From Cytophagales bacterium (lineage in GTDB: Bacteria; Bacteroidota; Bacteroidia; Cytophagales; Spirosomataceae), in contig JAAFJE010000007.1 in assembly GCA_013298025.1 (NCBI GenBank), forward strand, positions 1-64,000: a DNA stretch of 64,000 bases, read 5' to 3'. Both the position numbers and the translations under genes were made by a program. Numbering within the stretch: position 1 is the first letter of the stretch; each line of letters begins with the position of its first letter. Shown here one piece after another: positions 30,771 through 40,906 of this stretch. The notes below the pieces were generated by a model. The model was not told where the DNA came from, ran no database searches, and saw only the letters and a list, made by a program, of their open reading frames with translations.

Positions 30771-31586
30771 ATGTATATGTTGTTTGCACTCAAATATTTC
30801 TTCAAATATCCTTATCACTATGTACGCACGCCCGAAGCAAGAGAGCTTTTGGCTTTGATGGCAAAATACGGCACTGTGCCTCGATACGAAGCCCGTACCG
30901 TACAGTTTCAAGGATGTACATTCAAAGTGCCTGATTGTATGTCGTTTTTGTTTCAGCACGAAGAAATTTTTGTGGGACAAAGCTACCGTTTCAATGCTAT
31001 CAATGCCCAACCTGTAATACTCGATTGTGGGGCTAATATTGGCACGAGTTGTTTGTTTTTCAAAAAGCTGTATCCCAATGCCAAAATTACAGCATTTGAA
31101 GCCGACCCTAAAATTGCTAACATCCTTACACACAATATGTTTAGCAATCATATCAAAGATATTGATATTGTAAACAAAGCTGTATGGGTACATAACAATG
31201 GGATTTCCTTTGCTTCGGAGGGTTCTGATGCAGCTTCGATTTTTGGCGAAGGCGAAAAACAACACATTCCTTCAATTCGTTTGAAAGATGTACTCGAACA
31301 ATTTCCGAGTATTGATATGCTCAAAATAGACATCGAAGGGGCTGAAACCGAAGTGATAAAAGACTGTAAAGACGAATTGGGAAAAGTGCAAAACCTTTTT
31401 ATCGAATACCATTCTTTTCCCGGTCAAACACAAGAATTAGGCACTTTACTCAATATTTTGACAGAAAATGGCTTTCGCTATTTTATCAGAGATGTACAAG
31501 ACCGACCATCGCCTTTGATTAATCATTTGTATAAAAACAATACATTGATGGATTTACAACTGAATATTTTTGCTGTAAAAAAATAA
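30771..31586 (+). CDS. FkbM family methyltransferase
   Basis: VILDCGANIGTSCLFFKKLYPNAKITAFEADP, LKIDIEGAE. Confidence 0.92.
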   Translation: MYMLFALKYFFKYPYHYVRTPEARELLALMAKYGTVPRYEARTVQFQGCTFKVPDCMSFLFQHEEIFVGQSYRFNAINAQPVILDCGANIGTSCLFFKKLYPNAKITAFEADPKIANILTHNMFSNHIKDIDIVNKAVWVHNNGISFASEGSDAASIFGEGEKQHIPSIRLKDVLEQFPSIDMLKIDIEGAETEVIKDCKDELGKVQNLFIEYHSFPGQTQELGTLLNILTENGFRYFIRDVQDRPSPLINHLYKNNTLMDLQLNIFAVKK

Positions 31587-31613
31587 GTTTTTAACGTCCT
31601 AATCGCAATACGC

Positions 31614-32444
31614 ATGAACCTCTCAGAAATTTGGATTTACCCCATCAAATCTCTTGGTGGCATCAGACTTAGCCATGCTTTTGTCAGCGATAGAGGCTTG
31701 GCATTCGATAGGCGTTGGATGTTGGTTGACGAACAAGGCGTTTTCTTGACACAACGACAAAACCCCGTATTGGCATTATTTCAGCCTACGTTAGAAGAAA
31801 ATGTCTTGAAAATTACGCACCAGCCCAGTGGTAAATCCATTAGTTTTGCGACAGACCTGTATTTGCCCCAACCCATTACCACCCAAATTTGGGACGATAC
31901 CGTTGAGGCTTATGAAGTTACAGCAGAAGTAAGTGCTTGGTTTAGTGCGTTATTGAGCCAACAAGTTAGGCTTGTCTATATGCCCGACCATACCTTACGC
32001 AAAGTAGATGCGGCTTATATGCTAAAAGAAAACGATATTACTTCTTTTTCAGACGGCTATCCTATTTTGATTATTGGGCAAGCATCGTTAGATGATTTGA
32101 ACCAAAAATTAGCCCAACCCGTACCAATCAATCGCTTTCGTCCGAATTTGGTTTTTACTGGTGGAGAAGCCTTTGAAGAAGAAACTTGGCATGAATTTAC
32201 GATAGGCGATAGCCAGCTTTTTGGGGTAAAACCTTGTGCCAGATGTATCCTCACAACCATCGACCACCAGACAGGTAAAAAAACAGGCAAAGACCCCCTT
32301 TACACGCTTTCTACGTATCGCAAAGCAGGGAATAGAATTTTATTTGGTCAAAATGTGTTAATAGGCAAAGGTGGTAGCATTGCCGAAGGCGATACAATTA
32401 CCATACATTCAACCAAAATACTACCAAAATTTCAAGTAGAATAA
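31614..32444 (+). CDS. MOSC domain-containing protein
   Basis: IWIYPIKSLGG, GLAFDRRWMLVDEQGVFLTQRQ, RFRPNLVF, CARCILTTID. Confidence 0.93.
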   Translation: MNLSEIWIYPIKSLGGIRLSHAFVSDRGLAFDRRWMLVDEQGVFLTQRQNPVLALFQPTLEENVLKITHQPSGKSISFATDLYLPQPITTQIWDDTVEAYEVTAEVSAWFSALLSQQVRLVYMPDHTLRKVDAAYMLKENDITSFSDGYPILIIGQASLDDLNQKLAQPVPINRFRPNLVFTGGEAFEEETWHEFTIGDSQLFGVKPCARCILTTIDHQTGKKTGKDPLYTLSTYRKAGNRILFGQNVLIGKGGSIAEGDTITIHSTKILPKFQVE

Positions 32445-32462
32445 ACTATTGATACGGCGGTA

Positions 32463-33326
32463 GTGCTTACGCTCATGTCGAAATCGAACGGTTTTCAGTT
32501 ATTCAACCTCCTCAATATCAATATTGTTGCAGGTGCAATGATTTGCCATACGGTGTTTTTACAATTATCCCAACCGCCCGTAGGTTGGTTTCGGGTAAGC
32601 ACAGCTTTGTTGGGTATTAGTGTTTTCATCATTTATACCATTGATAGGCTTTTAGATAACCGTAAAAAAGGGCAAATCACTACTCGTCGCCATGCTTTTC
32701 ACCGCAAATATCAAGGACAATTGCTGTTTACCGTAGAAATATTTGCGGTTTTAGGCTTGTATTTGCTCAACAAAACCGACTTTCGGGTGATATTGGTAGG
32801 CTTGGGCATTGCAGCCCTGAGCGTAGGCTATTTAACCATTGTAAGCAAAATGACCTTGCACCATTTCCTACAAGCCTATAAAGAACCCATCACCGCCCTG
32901 CTTTATGCGACGGGCGTTTGGGGAACAGCCGTCGTACAACAACACACGCCTTTGTCGTGGACACACTGGGGCATTGGACTTATCTTCTTGCTCATTGCCT
33001 TTCAAAACTTATTGCTTTTCTCGGTATATGAACAACAAAACCATCCAGATGTGCATTCGTTGGCTTCGTATTTGGGACCCAAACGGGCTAATCAATGGAT
33101 TCGTTATCTCTTTGGATTGGTACTCCTACTAGGGTTGATGAGTAGTTACAGTGCCACAACTCCTTTTGAAAAAAGTATTTGTTGGATTGAAATAAGCATG
33201 AGTGGCGTGTTGTACGCCCTTTGTTTTCGTCAACATTTTTGGCAACAACACGAGCGTTATCGTTGGCTTGGCGATGGTATCTTTTTTCTACCTGCAATAA
33301 GCCTGTTTTTGTTACTGATAAAATAA
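32463..33326 (+). CDS. UbiA-prenyltransferase-like membrane protein
   Basis: Polytopic; IYTIDRLLDNRK resembles the UbiA Asp-rich motif. Confidence 0.55.
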   Translation: MLTLMSKSNGFQLFNLLNINIVAGAMICHTVFLQLSQPPVGWFRVSTALLGISVFIIYTIDRLLDNRKKGQITTRRHAFHRKYQGQLLFTVEIFAVLGLYLLNKTDFRVILVGLGIAALSVGYLTIVSKMTLHHFLQAYKEPITALLYATGVWGTAVVQQHTPLSWTHWGIGLIFLLIAFQNLLLFSVYEQQNHPDVHSLASYLGPKRANQWIRYLFGLVLLLGLMSSYSATTPFEKSICWIEISMSGVLYALCFRQHFWQQHERYRWLGDGIFFLPAISLFLLLIK

Positions 33327-33502
33327 GTGCTAAATATCAATGCTGAATCGTGAATGAGTCAATTGTAAATGAGTAATTTACATTTTTCTTTCATCAAAAG
33401 TAAATTTGCACAAATACTTAAATCACTAATTCGCTAACTCACAATTTTGACCCTATAATTAAGACAAACCCATAAAAATTATAAAAATAAACGCTTTAAC
33501 CC

Positions 33503-34756
33503 TTGTACAATATGACTGTTAGTACCGAAAAACAATCTCCTTATATTGCCCTGAAATATCCCCAATTTGTGGCTTATATGTTTGCCAATAGTATCATCAC
33601 AATGGCGTTGTTTATCCAAGAAGTGATATTAAGTTATGAGCTCTACAAAGTCACACGAGACCCTTTAGCATTAGGATTGATTGGTTTGGTAGAAGCCATT
33701 CCATACATTTCTCTGGCACTATTTGGAGGCTATCTTGCCGATAAGTATAACAAAAAAACGATTTTATTGCTTAGTTTATTGGTTATTATTGGCAATTCGG
33801 TTGTGTTGGTATGGGCTACGCACGATGTGGCAGGTTTGGCTAATACGCAAAAACTTTTAATCATTTATGGCAATATCTTTATGATTGGTTTGGCAAGAGG
33901 TTTCTACAGTCCAGCCTCCTCTTCGCTTCCACCCTTTTTAGTTCCCAAAGAAGTCTTTGCTAATGCGACTACGTGGTCGAGTTCGTTTTGGCAAGCAGGT
34001 GCGATTTTAGGCCCTGGACTTGCGGGTTTTTTGTACGCCACCATCGGGCTTACGCACTCGCTTTGGGTAGTGATTGGGCTGTTGGTCTTGGTATTTATCT
34101 TGATTAGCACCATTACAGCACCGCCTATCGCCGAAGTAAGCGAGCCCAAAAGCGTTGCCGATAGCTTGAAAGAAGGCATTCGATTTGTATTCAAGACCAA
34201 AATTATTTTATACTCTATTTCCTTAGACCTCTTCTCGGTTCTTTTTGGAGGCGTAATTGCCCTACTGCCCGTCTATGCCGAAGACATCCTCAAAGTAGGG
34301 GCCGAAGGACTAGGCATTTTGCGTGCTGCCCCTTCGGTAGGAGCCATTCTTTCGATGCTTTTGATGGTGTATTTTCCGCCCATTAGGCACTTTTGGCGAA
34401 ACCTTTTGTTGGCGGTAGCAGGCTTTGGCGTTTTCACCTTGATATTTGCCCTTTCGACCAATTTTTGGCTCTCTATTTTTGCCCTATTTATGACAGGCGT
34501 ATTCGACAGCGTAAGTGTGATTGTCCGCCAAACGGTATTACGCTTTTTTACCCCCGACGAGATGCGAGGAAGGGTATCGGCTGTCAACGGTATTTTTATC
34601 AGTTCATCCAACGAATTAGGAGCTTTTGAATCAGGAGTATTAGCAAAACTATTCGGTACAATTCCTTCGGTGGTGTTTGGCGGTGGCATGACCCTTCTGA
34701 TTGTAGGCATTGTGTGGCTGCGTTCTAAAGAGCTTTTTAAAATGAGCATCAGTTGA
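33503..34756 (+). CDS. MFS transporter
   Basis: About 12 TM segments; GGYLADKYNKKTILL loop; ARGFYSPASSSLPP. Confidence 0.9.
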   Translation: MYNMTVSTEKQSPYIALKYPQFVAYMFANSIITMALFIQEVILSYELYKVTRDPLALGLIGLVEAIPYISLALFGGYLADKYNKKTILLLSLLVIIGNSVVLVWATHDVAGLANTQKLLIIYGNIFMIGLARGFYSPASSSLPPFLVPKEVFANATTWSSSFWQAGAILGPGLAGFLYATIGLTHSLWVVIGLLVLVFILISTITAPPIAEVSEPKSVADSLKEGIRFVFKTKIILYSISLDLFSVLFGGVIALLPVYAEDILKVGAEGLGILRAAPSVGAILSMLLMVYFPPIRHFWRNLLLAVAGFGVFTLIFALSTNFWLSIFALFMTGVFDSVSVIVRQTVLRFFTPDEMRGRVSAVNGIFISSSNELGAFESGVLAKLFGTIPSVVFGGGMTLLIVGIVWLRSKELFKMSIS

Positions 34757-34804
34757 AGCAGGGCGGTTGTTGACCCGTTTCGCCTTTGTTGGAAAGAACT
34801 CCTG

Positions 34805-34870
34805 CAAGGTCGCAGTCGGAGACTGCTTCTTATTGGGCGTTCCAAGTTCTTACACTTGGAATAGCTGGGG
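34805..34870 (+). repeat. Composite palindromic repeat family A, right-half partial copy
   Basis: caaggtcgcagtcggagactgcttcttattgggcgttccaagttcttacacttggaatagctgggg. Confidence 0.9.
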
Positions 34871-34951
34871 TACAAAGGGCTTTGTGGGGGCTTGAAATAG
34901 CAAGTGCAGCAATATTTTCTAAATACCGTAGTAAACAACCTTAAAGCATAA

Positions 34952-35344
34952 TTGAATATGATAGAAGACTTAATTTATAAAGACCAAGATGACGTAGTTT
35001 GTATATTTCATCGACAATTATATTATGATTTCCTGTATAAATATGTTACCGAGGTATTGAAAGAAAAAATAGATGAAGAATCGAATAAACATTTCTTAAA
35101 GGTTTTATCAAACATGACTACGTTTGAAGACGTAGCCCTAATAACAATGGAATTCAATTCATTTTGGATGTATAAGATTATGGGTAAATTAAAAGATGGC
35201 TATGCCGAATATAACAAAGTGGATTTTTCTAAAAATAAAGAGATATTTGATTATGAAGATATATTTTTTGCTGAAAATAACATAGAAGGATTTATAGAAG
35301 AAGTACTTCCTGATGGTAGTTTTAAGAAGTCATGTTGGTTATAG
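34952..35344 (+). CDS. Hypothetical protein (about 130 aa)
   Basis: Complete acidic ORF between repeat copies; start may be Met 3 (34958). Confidence 0.6.
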   Translation: MNMIEDLIYKDQDDVVCIFHRQLYYDFLYKYVTEVLKEKIDEESNKHFLKVLSNMTTFEDVALITMEFNSFWMYKIMGKLKDGYAEYNKVDFSKNKEIFDYEDIFFAENNIEGFIEEVLPDGSFKKSCWL

Positions 35345-35347
35345 AAT

Positions 35348-35526
35348 CCCCTAGCTGTTTCAATTTTAACAACTTGGAACAACAAATCAAGTGCAGTCTC
35401 CGACTGCACCACCAGTACAACCAATAGCAAAGATTGCATATTTTAGTATATTCAATTTGAGCAAGGTCGCAGTCGGAGACTGCTTCTTATTGGGCGTTCC
35501 AAGTTTTTAAACTTGAAACAGCTGGG
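35348..35526 (+). repeat. Composite palindromic repeat family A, copy 4
   Basis: cccctagctgtttcaattttaacaacttggaacaacaaatc ... ttccaagtttttaaacttgaaacagctggg, same orientation as the others; starts a few bp after the preceding stop codon. Confidence 0.95.
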
Positions 35527-35571
35527 TTCTTATTGGGCATTCCAAGTTCTTAAACTTGGAATAGCGAGGGG
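35527..35571 (+). repeat. Family A right-end partial in tandem with copy 4
   Basis: ttcttattgggcattccaagttcttaaacttggaatagcgagggg. Confidence 0.9.
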
Positions 35572-35606
35572 CTTACAGCTTGTTGGAGATAACTCCAACA
35601 AGGGCG
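35572..35606. repeat. Repeat family B partial (hairpin part)
   Basis: cagcttgttggagataactccaacaagggcga, as at 16009-16041. Confidence 0.8.
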
Positions 35607-35717
35607 AAAATTCATGCTCAAGAATCAGAATTATACAGAGAGTGTAAATTAGACACGTTATTTAGCGAATACCGCAGGATGTTAGATTTATTGGATAAAA
35701 AGCCATACTACAGATGA
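35604..35717 (+). pseudogene. Decapitated 3' coding remnant
   Basis: Open frame AKIHAQESELYRECKLDTLFSEYRRMLDLLDKKPYYR* with no start codon, beginning at a repeat edge. Confidence 0.4.
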
Positions 35718-35744
35718 TTTATTTCCGACTCCGTTGGCTAGGTC

Positions 35745-35885
35745 TGGTCGTAGGTTTAGCGAAGCTTTCCTACGACCTATAATTACATAGAGCGTCACGC
35801 TCGTTCTGGGAAAAAAACGCATGGCATGACTTATCACATAAGGCTGATAATACCCATACCATTGTCAGTCATGCCATGAGTGAGA
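35745..35885. repeat. Repeat family C copy 2
   Basis: Near-identical to 15499-15640. Confidence 0.9.
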
Positions 35886-35892
35886 TATTTTA

Positions 35893-36072
35893 CCCCTCGC
35901 TGTTTCAAGTTTAACAACTTGGAACAATAAATCAAGTGCAGTCTCCGACTGCACCACGAGTACAACCAATAGCAACGATTGAATACTTTAGTAGGTTCAA
36001 TTTGAGCAAGGTCGCAGTCGGAGACTGCTTCTTATTGGGCGTTCCAAGTTCTTAAACTTGGAATAGCTGGGG
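35893..36072 (+). repeat. Composite palindromic repeat family A, copy 5
   Basis: cccctcgctgtttcaagtttaacaacttggaacaataaatc ... ttccaagttcttaaacttggaatagctggggg. Confidence 0.95.
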
Positions 36073-36130
36073 GAACGAAATATTTGCGGCCGTCGCTACG
36101 GTAGCAGAAGAATATTGTTTATTTACCTCC

Positions 36131-36168
36131 AGCCCCAACGGGGCGAAATATTTCGCCCCGTTGGGGCT
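36131..36168. repeat. 38-bp perfect palindrome, no loop
   Basis: agccccaacggggcgaaat|atttcgccccgttggggct. Confidence 0.95.
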
Positions 36169-36526
36169 AGGGATGTTTCGTTTTATGATTAATGCGACTA
36201 CAAACATTTCACCTCTACGAGGTTTAAAAAAAACAAAGGCAAACGCATGGCATAACTTATCAGCTTATGTTGAGTATAAGCAACCTGTTATTAGTCATGT
36301 CATGAATGAAAGGAAGCCCTTTATTGGAAGAAATGCCAACGATGACGCATAAAGAAAAGATTCAAATGCTAAAGACCATTTTGGTGAGTTTGTCGGTTGT
36401 TCGTTTGTAATTTTTATAAAAAAATAGTAGCTTGTTGCATAAATACAGCTACAACTACCAAGAATGTAAAATAGGTGAAAAGCGTGTATAAAATATTAGT
36501 TTTAGACAGATAAAAAAGAGATAAAC

Positions 36527-37963
36527 ATGTATTTTTCCCAAAAATTCACCATACATCCAGTAGGACATGGCTTATTTTACAGCAGTACTTTAAATCTCGG
36601 TTCTACTACTAAGTTTAGCTTAGTCTTCGATTGTGGCAGCATATCCGAAGATAGAGATATAATATTTCAAGAAGAAATTGAAGTGTATAGAAAAGAGGCT
36701 GATGTTGACAATACGAAGATTCTTGATTTATTAATCATCTCTCATTTTGGTAGTGACCATGTAAGTCATATTGGCAAACTACTTGATGGCATAAAAGTTA
36801 AAAAACTGGTGATGCCTTTTGTGACATTTCAAGAGCGTTTATTTTTAGTATTTAAACTGCTTGAGCAGTCGGGTGGGTATCAACCAGATGATGCCTTTAC
36901 CATTCAATTTATACTTGACCCATTAGGTACGCTAAAAGACCATTTGGATGATGATAGTGAAATTTATTTGATTGACAACGACGGTTCTGTCAAACCCATT
37001 CCTTCAACAGAAAATAGTCAGGATAGACTAGCTGATTTAGAAAAAGACAGATTTATATTTGATTTTGAAGAAAAGGCGTTGTTTGAAACCGCACAGCTAC
37101 AAGAAGCATTTTTTCCCCCTACCAATGCAACAGTTTTTAAAGTAAATCATTTAGAAAAAGGTAAGGTAAAAACTTCTGCTCTGGGATTTTCGTTGATGGA
37201 ATTTTTGTTTTACAAACAAAATATTAGACCAAAGGATAAAGATATTTTTGATAAAATAGAAACCTTATTTCATGAACACTACGAGATACCCAAAGGTAGC
37301 CTAGACAACATTGTTGAAGTAATTAAAACAATTGCCTCATTTAGCCATTCTCCTATAGAAGCCATTCTTACGCAAGCAAAAGAAGAACTCTTGGCAACCA
37401 TAAATTATGACAGTTTAGATTTTTTCTTTGCCGTAAAAGATTTTAACACCACGGCTCTTTGTTTGTTACATAAAAACCTAAACATTAATAATAGCATTTT
37501 TATGGATGCTCGTTTTAATCAAATCTCAGAAATTCAAAAATTTGGAAATCTTCGGCGAAGAATCAAAATTCCTTGGTTTAAACATTATCATCATGATTAT
37601 CAACTTGATAATACGATTTTCCCTAACATACTTCTCACCTCTCATGCACGTTTGGTAAGACCTGTGCAAGTTGCTCCGTTTCTAACACACTATAAACACC
37701 ATTGGAAAGAGTTTTGGCTTATTCAACTTCCTAATCATGGTGCTGAACAAAATAGTGGTATGCTGTTGCATTCGAGCTTTACTATTGGGGCTTCTTGTTT
37801 TATTACTTATGGTATTCCCAACAAGAATAATCTTCCCAAAGAAGATTTGATTTACGAATTAATGTATAGCCAACCTCCGATAAAAATGGTACCTATTACG
37901 CAATACCAAGGACTCCTTTTTAAACTTGAAGGCATTGTGTTTGTGGCTGATGAACAAATGTAG
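36527..37963 (+). CDS. MBL-fold metallo-hydrolase-like protein
   Basis: HPVGHGLFYSSTLN...FSLVFDCGS, LDLLIISHFGSDHVSHIGKLL, LPNHGAEQNSG. Confidence 0.65.
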   Translation: MYFSQKFTIHPVGHGLFYSSTLNLGSTTKFSLVFDCGSISEDRDIIFQEEIEVYRKEADVDNTKILDLLIISHFGSDHVSHIGKLLDGIKVKKLVMPFVTFQERLFLVFKLLEQSGGYQPDDAFTIQFILDPLGTLKDHLDDDSEIYLIDNDGSVKPIPSTENSQDRLADLEKDRFIFDFEEKALFETAQLQEAFFPPTNATVFKVNHLEKGKVKTSALGFSLMEFLFYKQNIRPKDKDIFDKIETLFHEHYEIPKGSLDNIVEVIKTIASFSHSPIEAILTQAKEELLATINYDSLDFFFAVKDFNTTALCLLHKNLNINNSIFMDARFNQISEIQKFGNLRRRIKIPWFKHYHHDYQLDNTIFPNILLTSHARLVRPVQVAPFLTHYKHHWKEFWLIQLPNHGAEQNSGMLLHSSFTIGASCFITYGIPNKNNLPKEDLIYELMYSQPPIKMVPITQYQGLLFKLEGIVFVADEQM

Positions 37964-38316
37964 CATTATCCGCAGTGAATTGAAACTGAAAACCGACAAA
38001 CACAACTAATAAAAGCCATATTCAAAACGCTTCATTATCAATACAAAAACCACAAGAAAACTTTTGTCTATTAGCAAGTAGATTGCTATGTTATCAATAA
38101 GCTGTGAATCTCAACACACCAAATCCATTACAAAAGCCTATCGAAGCACCACACAGAAAACAACACATCTATTTACAGAAAAATCTACAAAAAAGTAAAC
38201 CAAATACAAAAAGTAAAGAATCTACTATTTCTTACATTTCGGCAATCTTATTTTTGCTTTTACAATAAGCCCTCTTCTTTCATATTTTTTGGTATTGCCT
38301 TTAAAAAAATCAACGA

Positions 38317-39480
38317 ATGGACAATAAACCTACATACTCATTACAACAACTCGTATTGTATTTTCTAAAACTTGGCACGACAGGTTTTGGTGGCCCTGTT
38401 GCATTAGTTGGCTATATGCACAGAGATTTAGTGGAAAATCGAAAATGGATTTCTGAAGAAGAATACAAACAAGGTTTAGCTTTAGCACAACTTGCCCCTG
38501 GGCCATTGGCTGCTCAATTGGGTATTTATCTGGGCTTTGTGCATCATCGTATTTTGGGTGCAACTTTAGCAGGAATTGCCTTTGTTTTACCTTCTTTTGT
38601 TATGGTCGTGTTGTTAGGCATTGCCTACAAGCTCTATGGCGGATTGGCTTGGATGCAGGCTGTTTTTTATGGCGTTGGTGCTGCTGTAATTGGCATCATT
38701 GCCATGAGTTCTTACAAACTGACGGTTAAATCTGTAGGCAAAATCAACGTACAATCACTCAAAGACAATTGGTTGCTTTGGTTGTTTTTTGTCATTGCAA
38801 TGACAACTACCTTTATTACCAAACAAGAGCAAGTTTTACTTTTTATTGGTGCGGGACTCTTATATATGTTTGTGAAAGCACCACCAAAATGGGCAAATAA
38901 AAACATGGCAAACAGTTTGATAATGTTGCAAATTGGCTTGGAACATTATGAAGTTTCAACGCTTCAAAAAATCGCTATTTTCTTTACCAAAGCAGGAGCA
39001 TTTGTGTTTGGTAGTGGTCTTGCTATTATTCCATTTTTACATACAGGCGTAGTGACCGAAAACCATTGGCTTACCGAACAGCAGTTTTTAGATGCCGTTG
39101 CTGTAGCCATGATTACACCCGGGCCTGTGGTCATTACCGTTGGTTTTATTGGTTATTTAGTGGTTGGTTTTCCTGGAGCTTGTGTGGCTTCTTTGTCAAC
39201 ATTTTTGCCGTGCTATTTATTTACAGTTTTACCGGCACCTTATTTCAATAAAATTGCTAAAAATACATCTATCAAAGCCTTTGTTGATGGAATAACGGCA
39301 TCGGTTGTGGGTGCTTTGGTTGGTGCAGTTGTAGTAATTGCTACGCAAAGTATTGTAGATATTCCAACTTCAATTATAGCTATTTTGAGCATTTTAGCAT
39401 TGATTTACATCAAGAAAATTCAAGAACCGTATATCATTTTGGCATCAGCTACCTTGGGAATCATGTTGAAATTAATATAA
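38317..39480 (+). CDS. chrA: Chromate transporter, two-domain ChrA type
   Basis: LGTTGFGGPVALVGYMHRDLVENRKWISEEEYKQGLALAQLAPGPLAAQL and a second-half repeat AVAMITPGPVVITVGFIGYLV. Confidence 0.93.
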   Translation: MDNKPTYSLQQLVLYFLKLGTTGFGGPVALVGYMHRDLVENRKWISEEEYKQGLALAQLAPGPLAAQLGIYLGFVHHRILGATLAGIAFVLPSFVMVVLLGIAYKLYGGLAWMQAVFYGVGAAVIGIIAMSSYKLTVKSVGKINVQSLKDNWLLWLFFVIAMTTTFITKQEQVLLFIGAGLLYMFVKAPPKWANKNMANSLIMLQIGLEHYEVSTLQKIAIFFTKAGAFVFGSGLAIIPFLHTGVVTENHWLTEQQFLDAVAVAMITPGPVVITVGFIGYLVVGFPGACVASLSTFLPCYLFTVLPAPYFNKIAKNTSIKAFVDGITASVVGALVGAVVVIATQSIVDIPTSIIAILSILALIYIKKIQEPYIILASATLGIMLKLI

Positions 39481-39554
39481 CGGACAACAAAGAATTTCGT
39501 AAATATTTAGGTACGCAAATTGCTTGTTAATTTATTAAGACATCAACTGATGGC

Positions 39555-40109
39555 ATGAATTGGTATCGAATCATGATAAAACTCGACAAAGACATTTTTC
39601 CCCCTGTGGATGACAAGCATTTTTGGACAATTTCAAAAAAAGTGTCCAGAAATGACTTTGTTGATGTTCCCGATACATTTTGTGACAATATGTACTTGGT
39701 GAAAAAAGGTGCTATCAAAGTAGGCTTTGCTGACAAGGACAAAGAGATTATTTTGTCATTCGCCATTGAAGGAGATTTGGTTTGTAATTTTATTTCCTTT
39801 CTTTCGGGAAGTGTTTCGCCAGTGTATTTGCAGGCAATCAAAAACACAGAATTGATAGGCTTTTCAAAAACAAAATTTGAAAATTTACATTCCTCCGACA
39901 AAACATTTGCCGATAAATACAGAAAGGCCTTAGAAAGTAAAATTGTAGAAATATTAAACAGGCACATCATTCAATACACCGCAGACCCACAAGCCAGAGT
40001 TGACCTCATATTGAAACATCGCCCCGATATTTTCCAGCACATTCCCAGAAAATACATTGCTTATTATTTGGGTTTAGCCCCAGAAACCCTCAGTCGCCTC
40101 AAGAAGTAA
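39555..40109 (+). CDS. Crp/Fnr-family transcriptional regulator
   Basis: cNMP-binding-like fold; C-terminal IPRKYIAYYLGLAPETLSRLKK HTH. Confidence 0.88.
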   Translation: MNWYRIMIKLDKDIFPPVDDKHFWTISKKVSRNDFVDVPDTFCDNMYLVKKGAIKVGFADKDKEIILSFAIEGDLVCNFISFLSGSVSPVYLQAIKNTELIGFSKTKFENLHSSDKTFADKYRKALESKIVEILNRHIIQYTADPQARVDLILKHRPDIFQHIPRKYIAYYLGLAPETLSRLKK

Positions 40110-40154
40110 AATATTGATTGCAGTCAATTTTTCCTGCTGAATGGATAGGTAATT

Positions 40155-40814
40155 TTGTCCACAGAATCTAACAATAACAACATGGACACTTTACGTAAAC
40201 ATTGGTATGATATGGCTGGCATTTTTGCCATCATTGCCCTGATAGGTTTAATTTTCTTTCACGCTACTCTAACGAACTACCAATTATTGATGTGGCTGAG
40301 TTTAGTATCGCTCTTTCTTCATCAACTGGAAGAGTACCGCATTGTAGGGACATTTCCGGGCATGGTAAACAAAGTAATGTTCAACAGCGAGTTACCCGAC
40401 AGGTATCCGCTCAATACCAACACCTCCGTTTATGTTAATGTTTTTGTTGGTTGGGGTGCTTATTTACTGGCAGCAATTTTTGCCGAAAAAGCAATTTGGC
40501 TTGGTTTGGCAACTATCCTTGTTTCAGTTGGTAATACCGTTGCACATACTACCCTATTTAACATCAAAGGTAAAACGCTCTTTAATGCAGGTTTAGCGAC
40601 AAGTTGGTTGTTTTTTGCTCCTTGTATTGTGTTCTTTTTTAAAATAGTTTATGCAGATAATTTGATACACCTATCAGATTATCTTATTGGTGTACCATTG
40701 GGCATTGTTTTAAATGTAGTTGGAATACTCAAATTGATTACTTGGTTGGCAGACAAAAACACTCCCTATATTTTTGAACAACGAAACCTACTTCCACAAG
40801 ACCGAAAAAAATGA
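40155..40814 (+). CDS. HXXEE-domain membrane protein
   Basis: SLFLHQLEEYRIVGTFPG and TM segments; likely start 40182. Confidence 0.65.
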   Translation: MSTESNNNNMDTLRKHWYDMAGIFAIIALIGLIFFHATLTNYQLLMWLSLVSLFLHQLEEYRIVGTFPGMVNKVMFNSELPDRYPLNTNTSVYVNVFVGWGAYLLAAIFAEKAIWLGLATILVSVGNTVAHTTLFNIKGKTLFNAGLATSWLFFAPCIVFFFKIVYADNLIHLSDYLIGVPLGIVLNVVGILKLITWLADKNTPYIFEQRNLLPQDRKK

Positions 40815-40906
40815 TGGTTTAAATGGCGTTTTATTGGTAAATTTAGCTTATTACTCGTTGGAATACCCTTTTCTAAACGAAAACCCAAGCAAACCAATAT
40901 AAATCG

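Noticed and set aside
36161-36352. ORF 36161..36352 (63 aa)
   Set aside because: It starts inside the 38-bp palindrome and runs through a diverged family C repeat; no protein-like signal.
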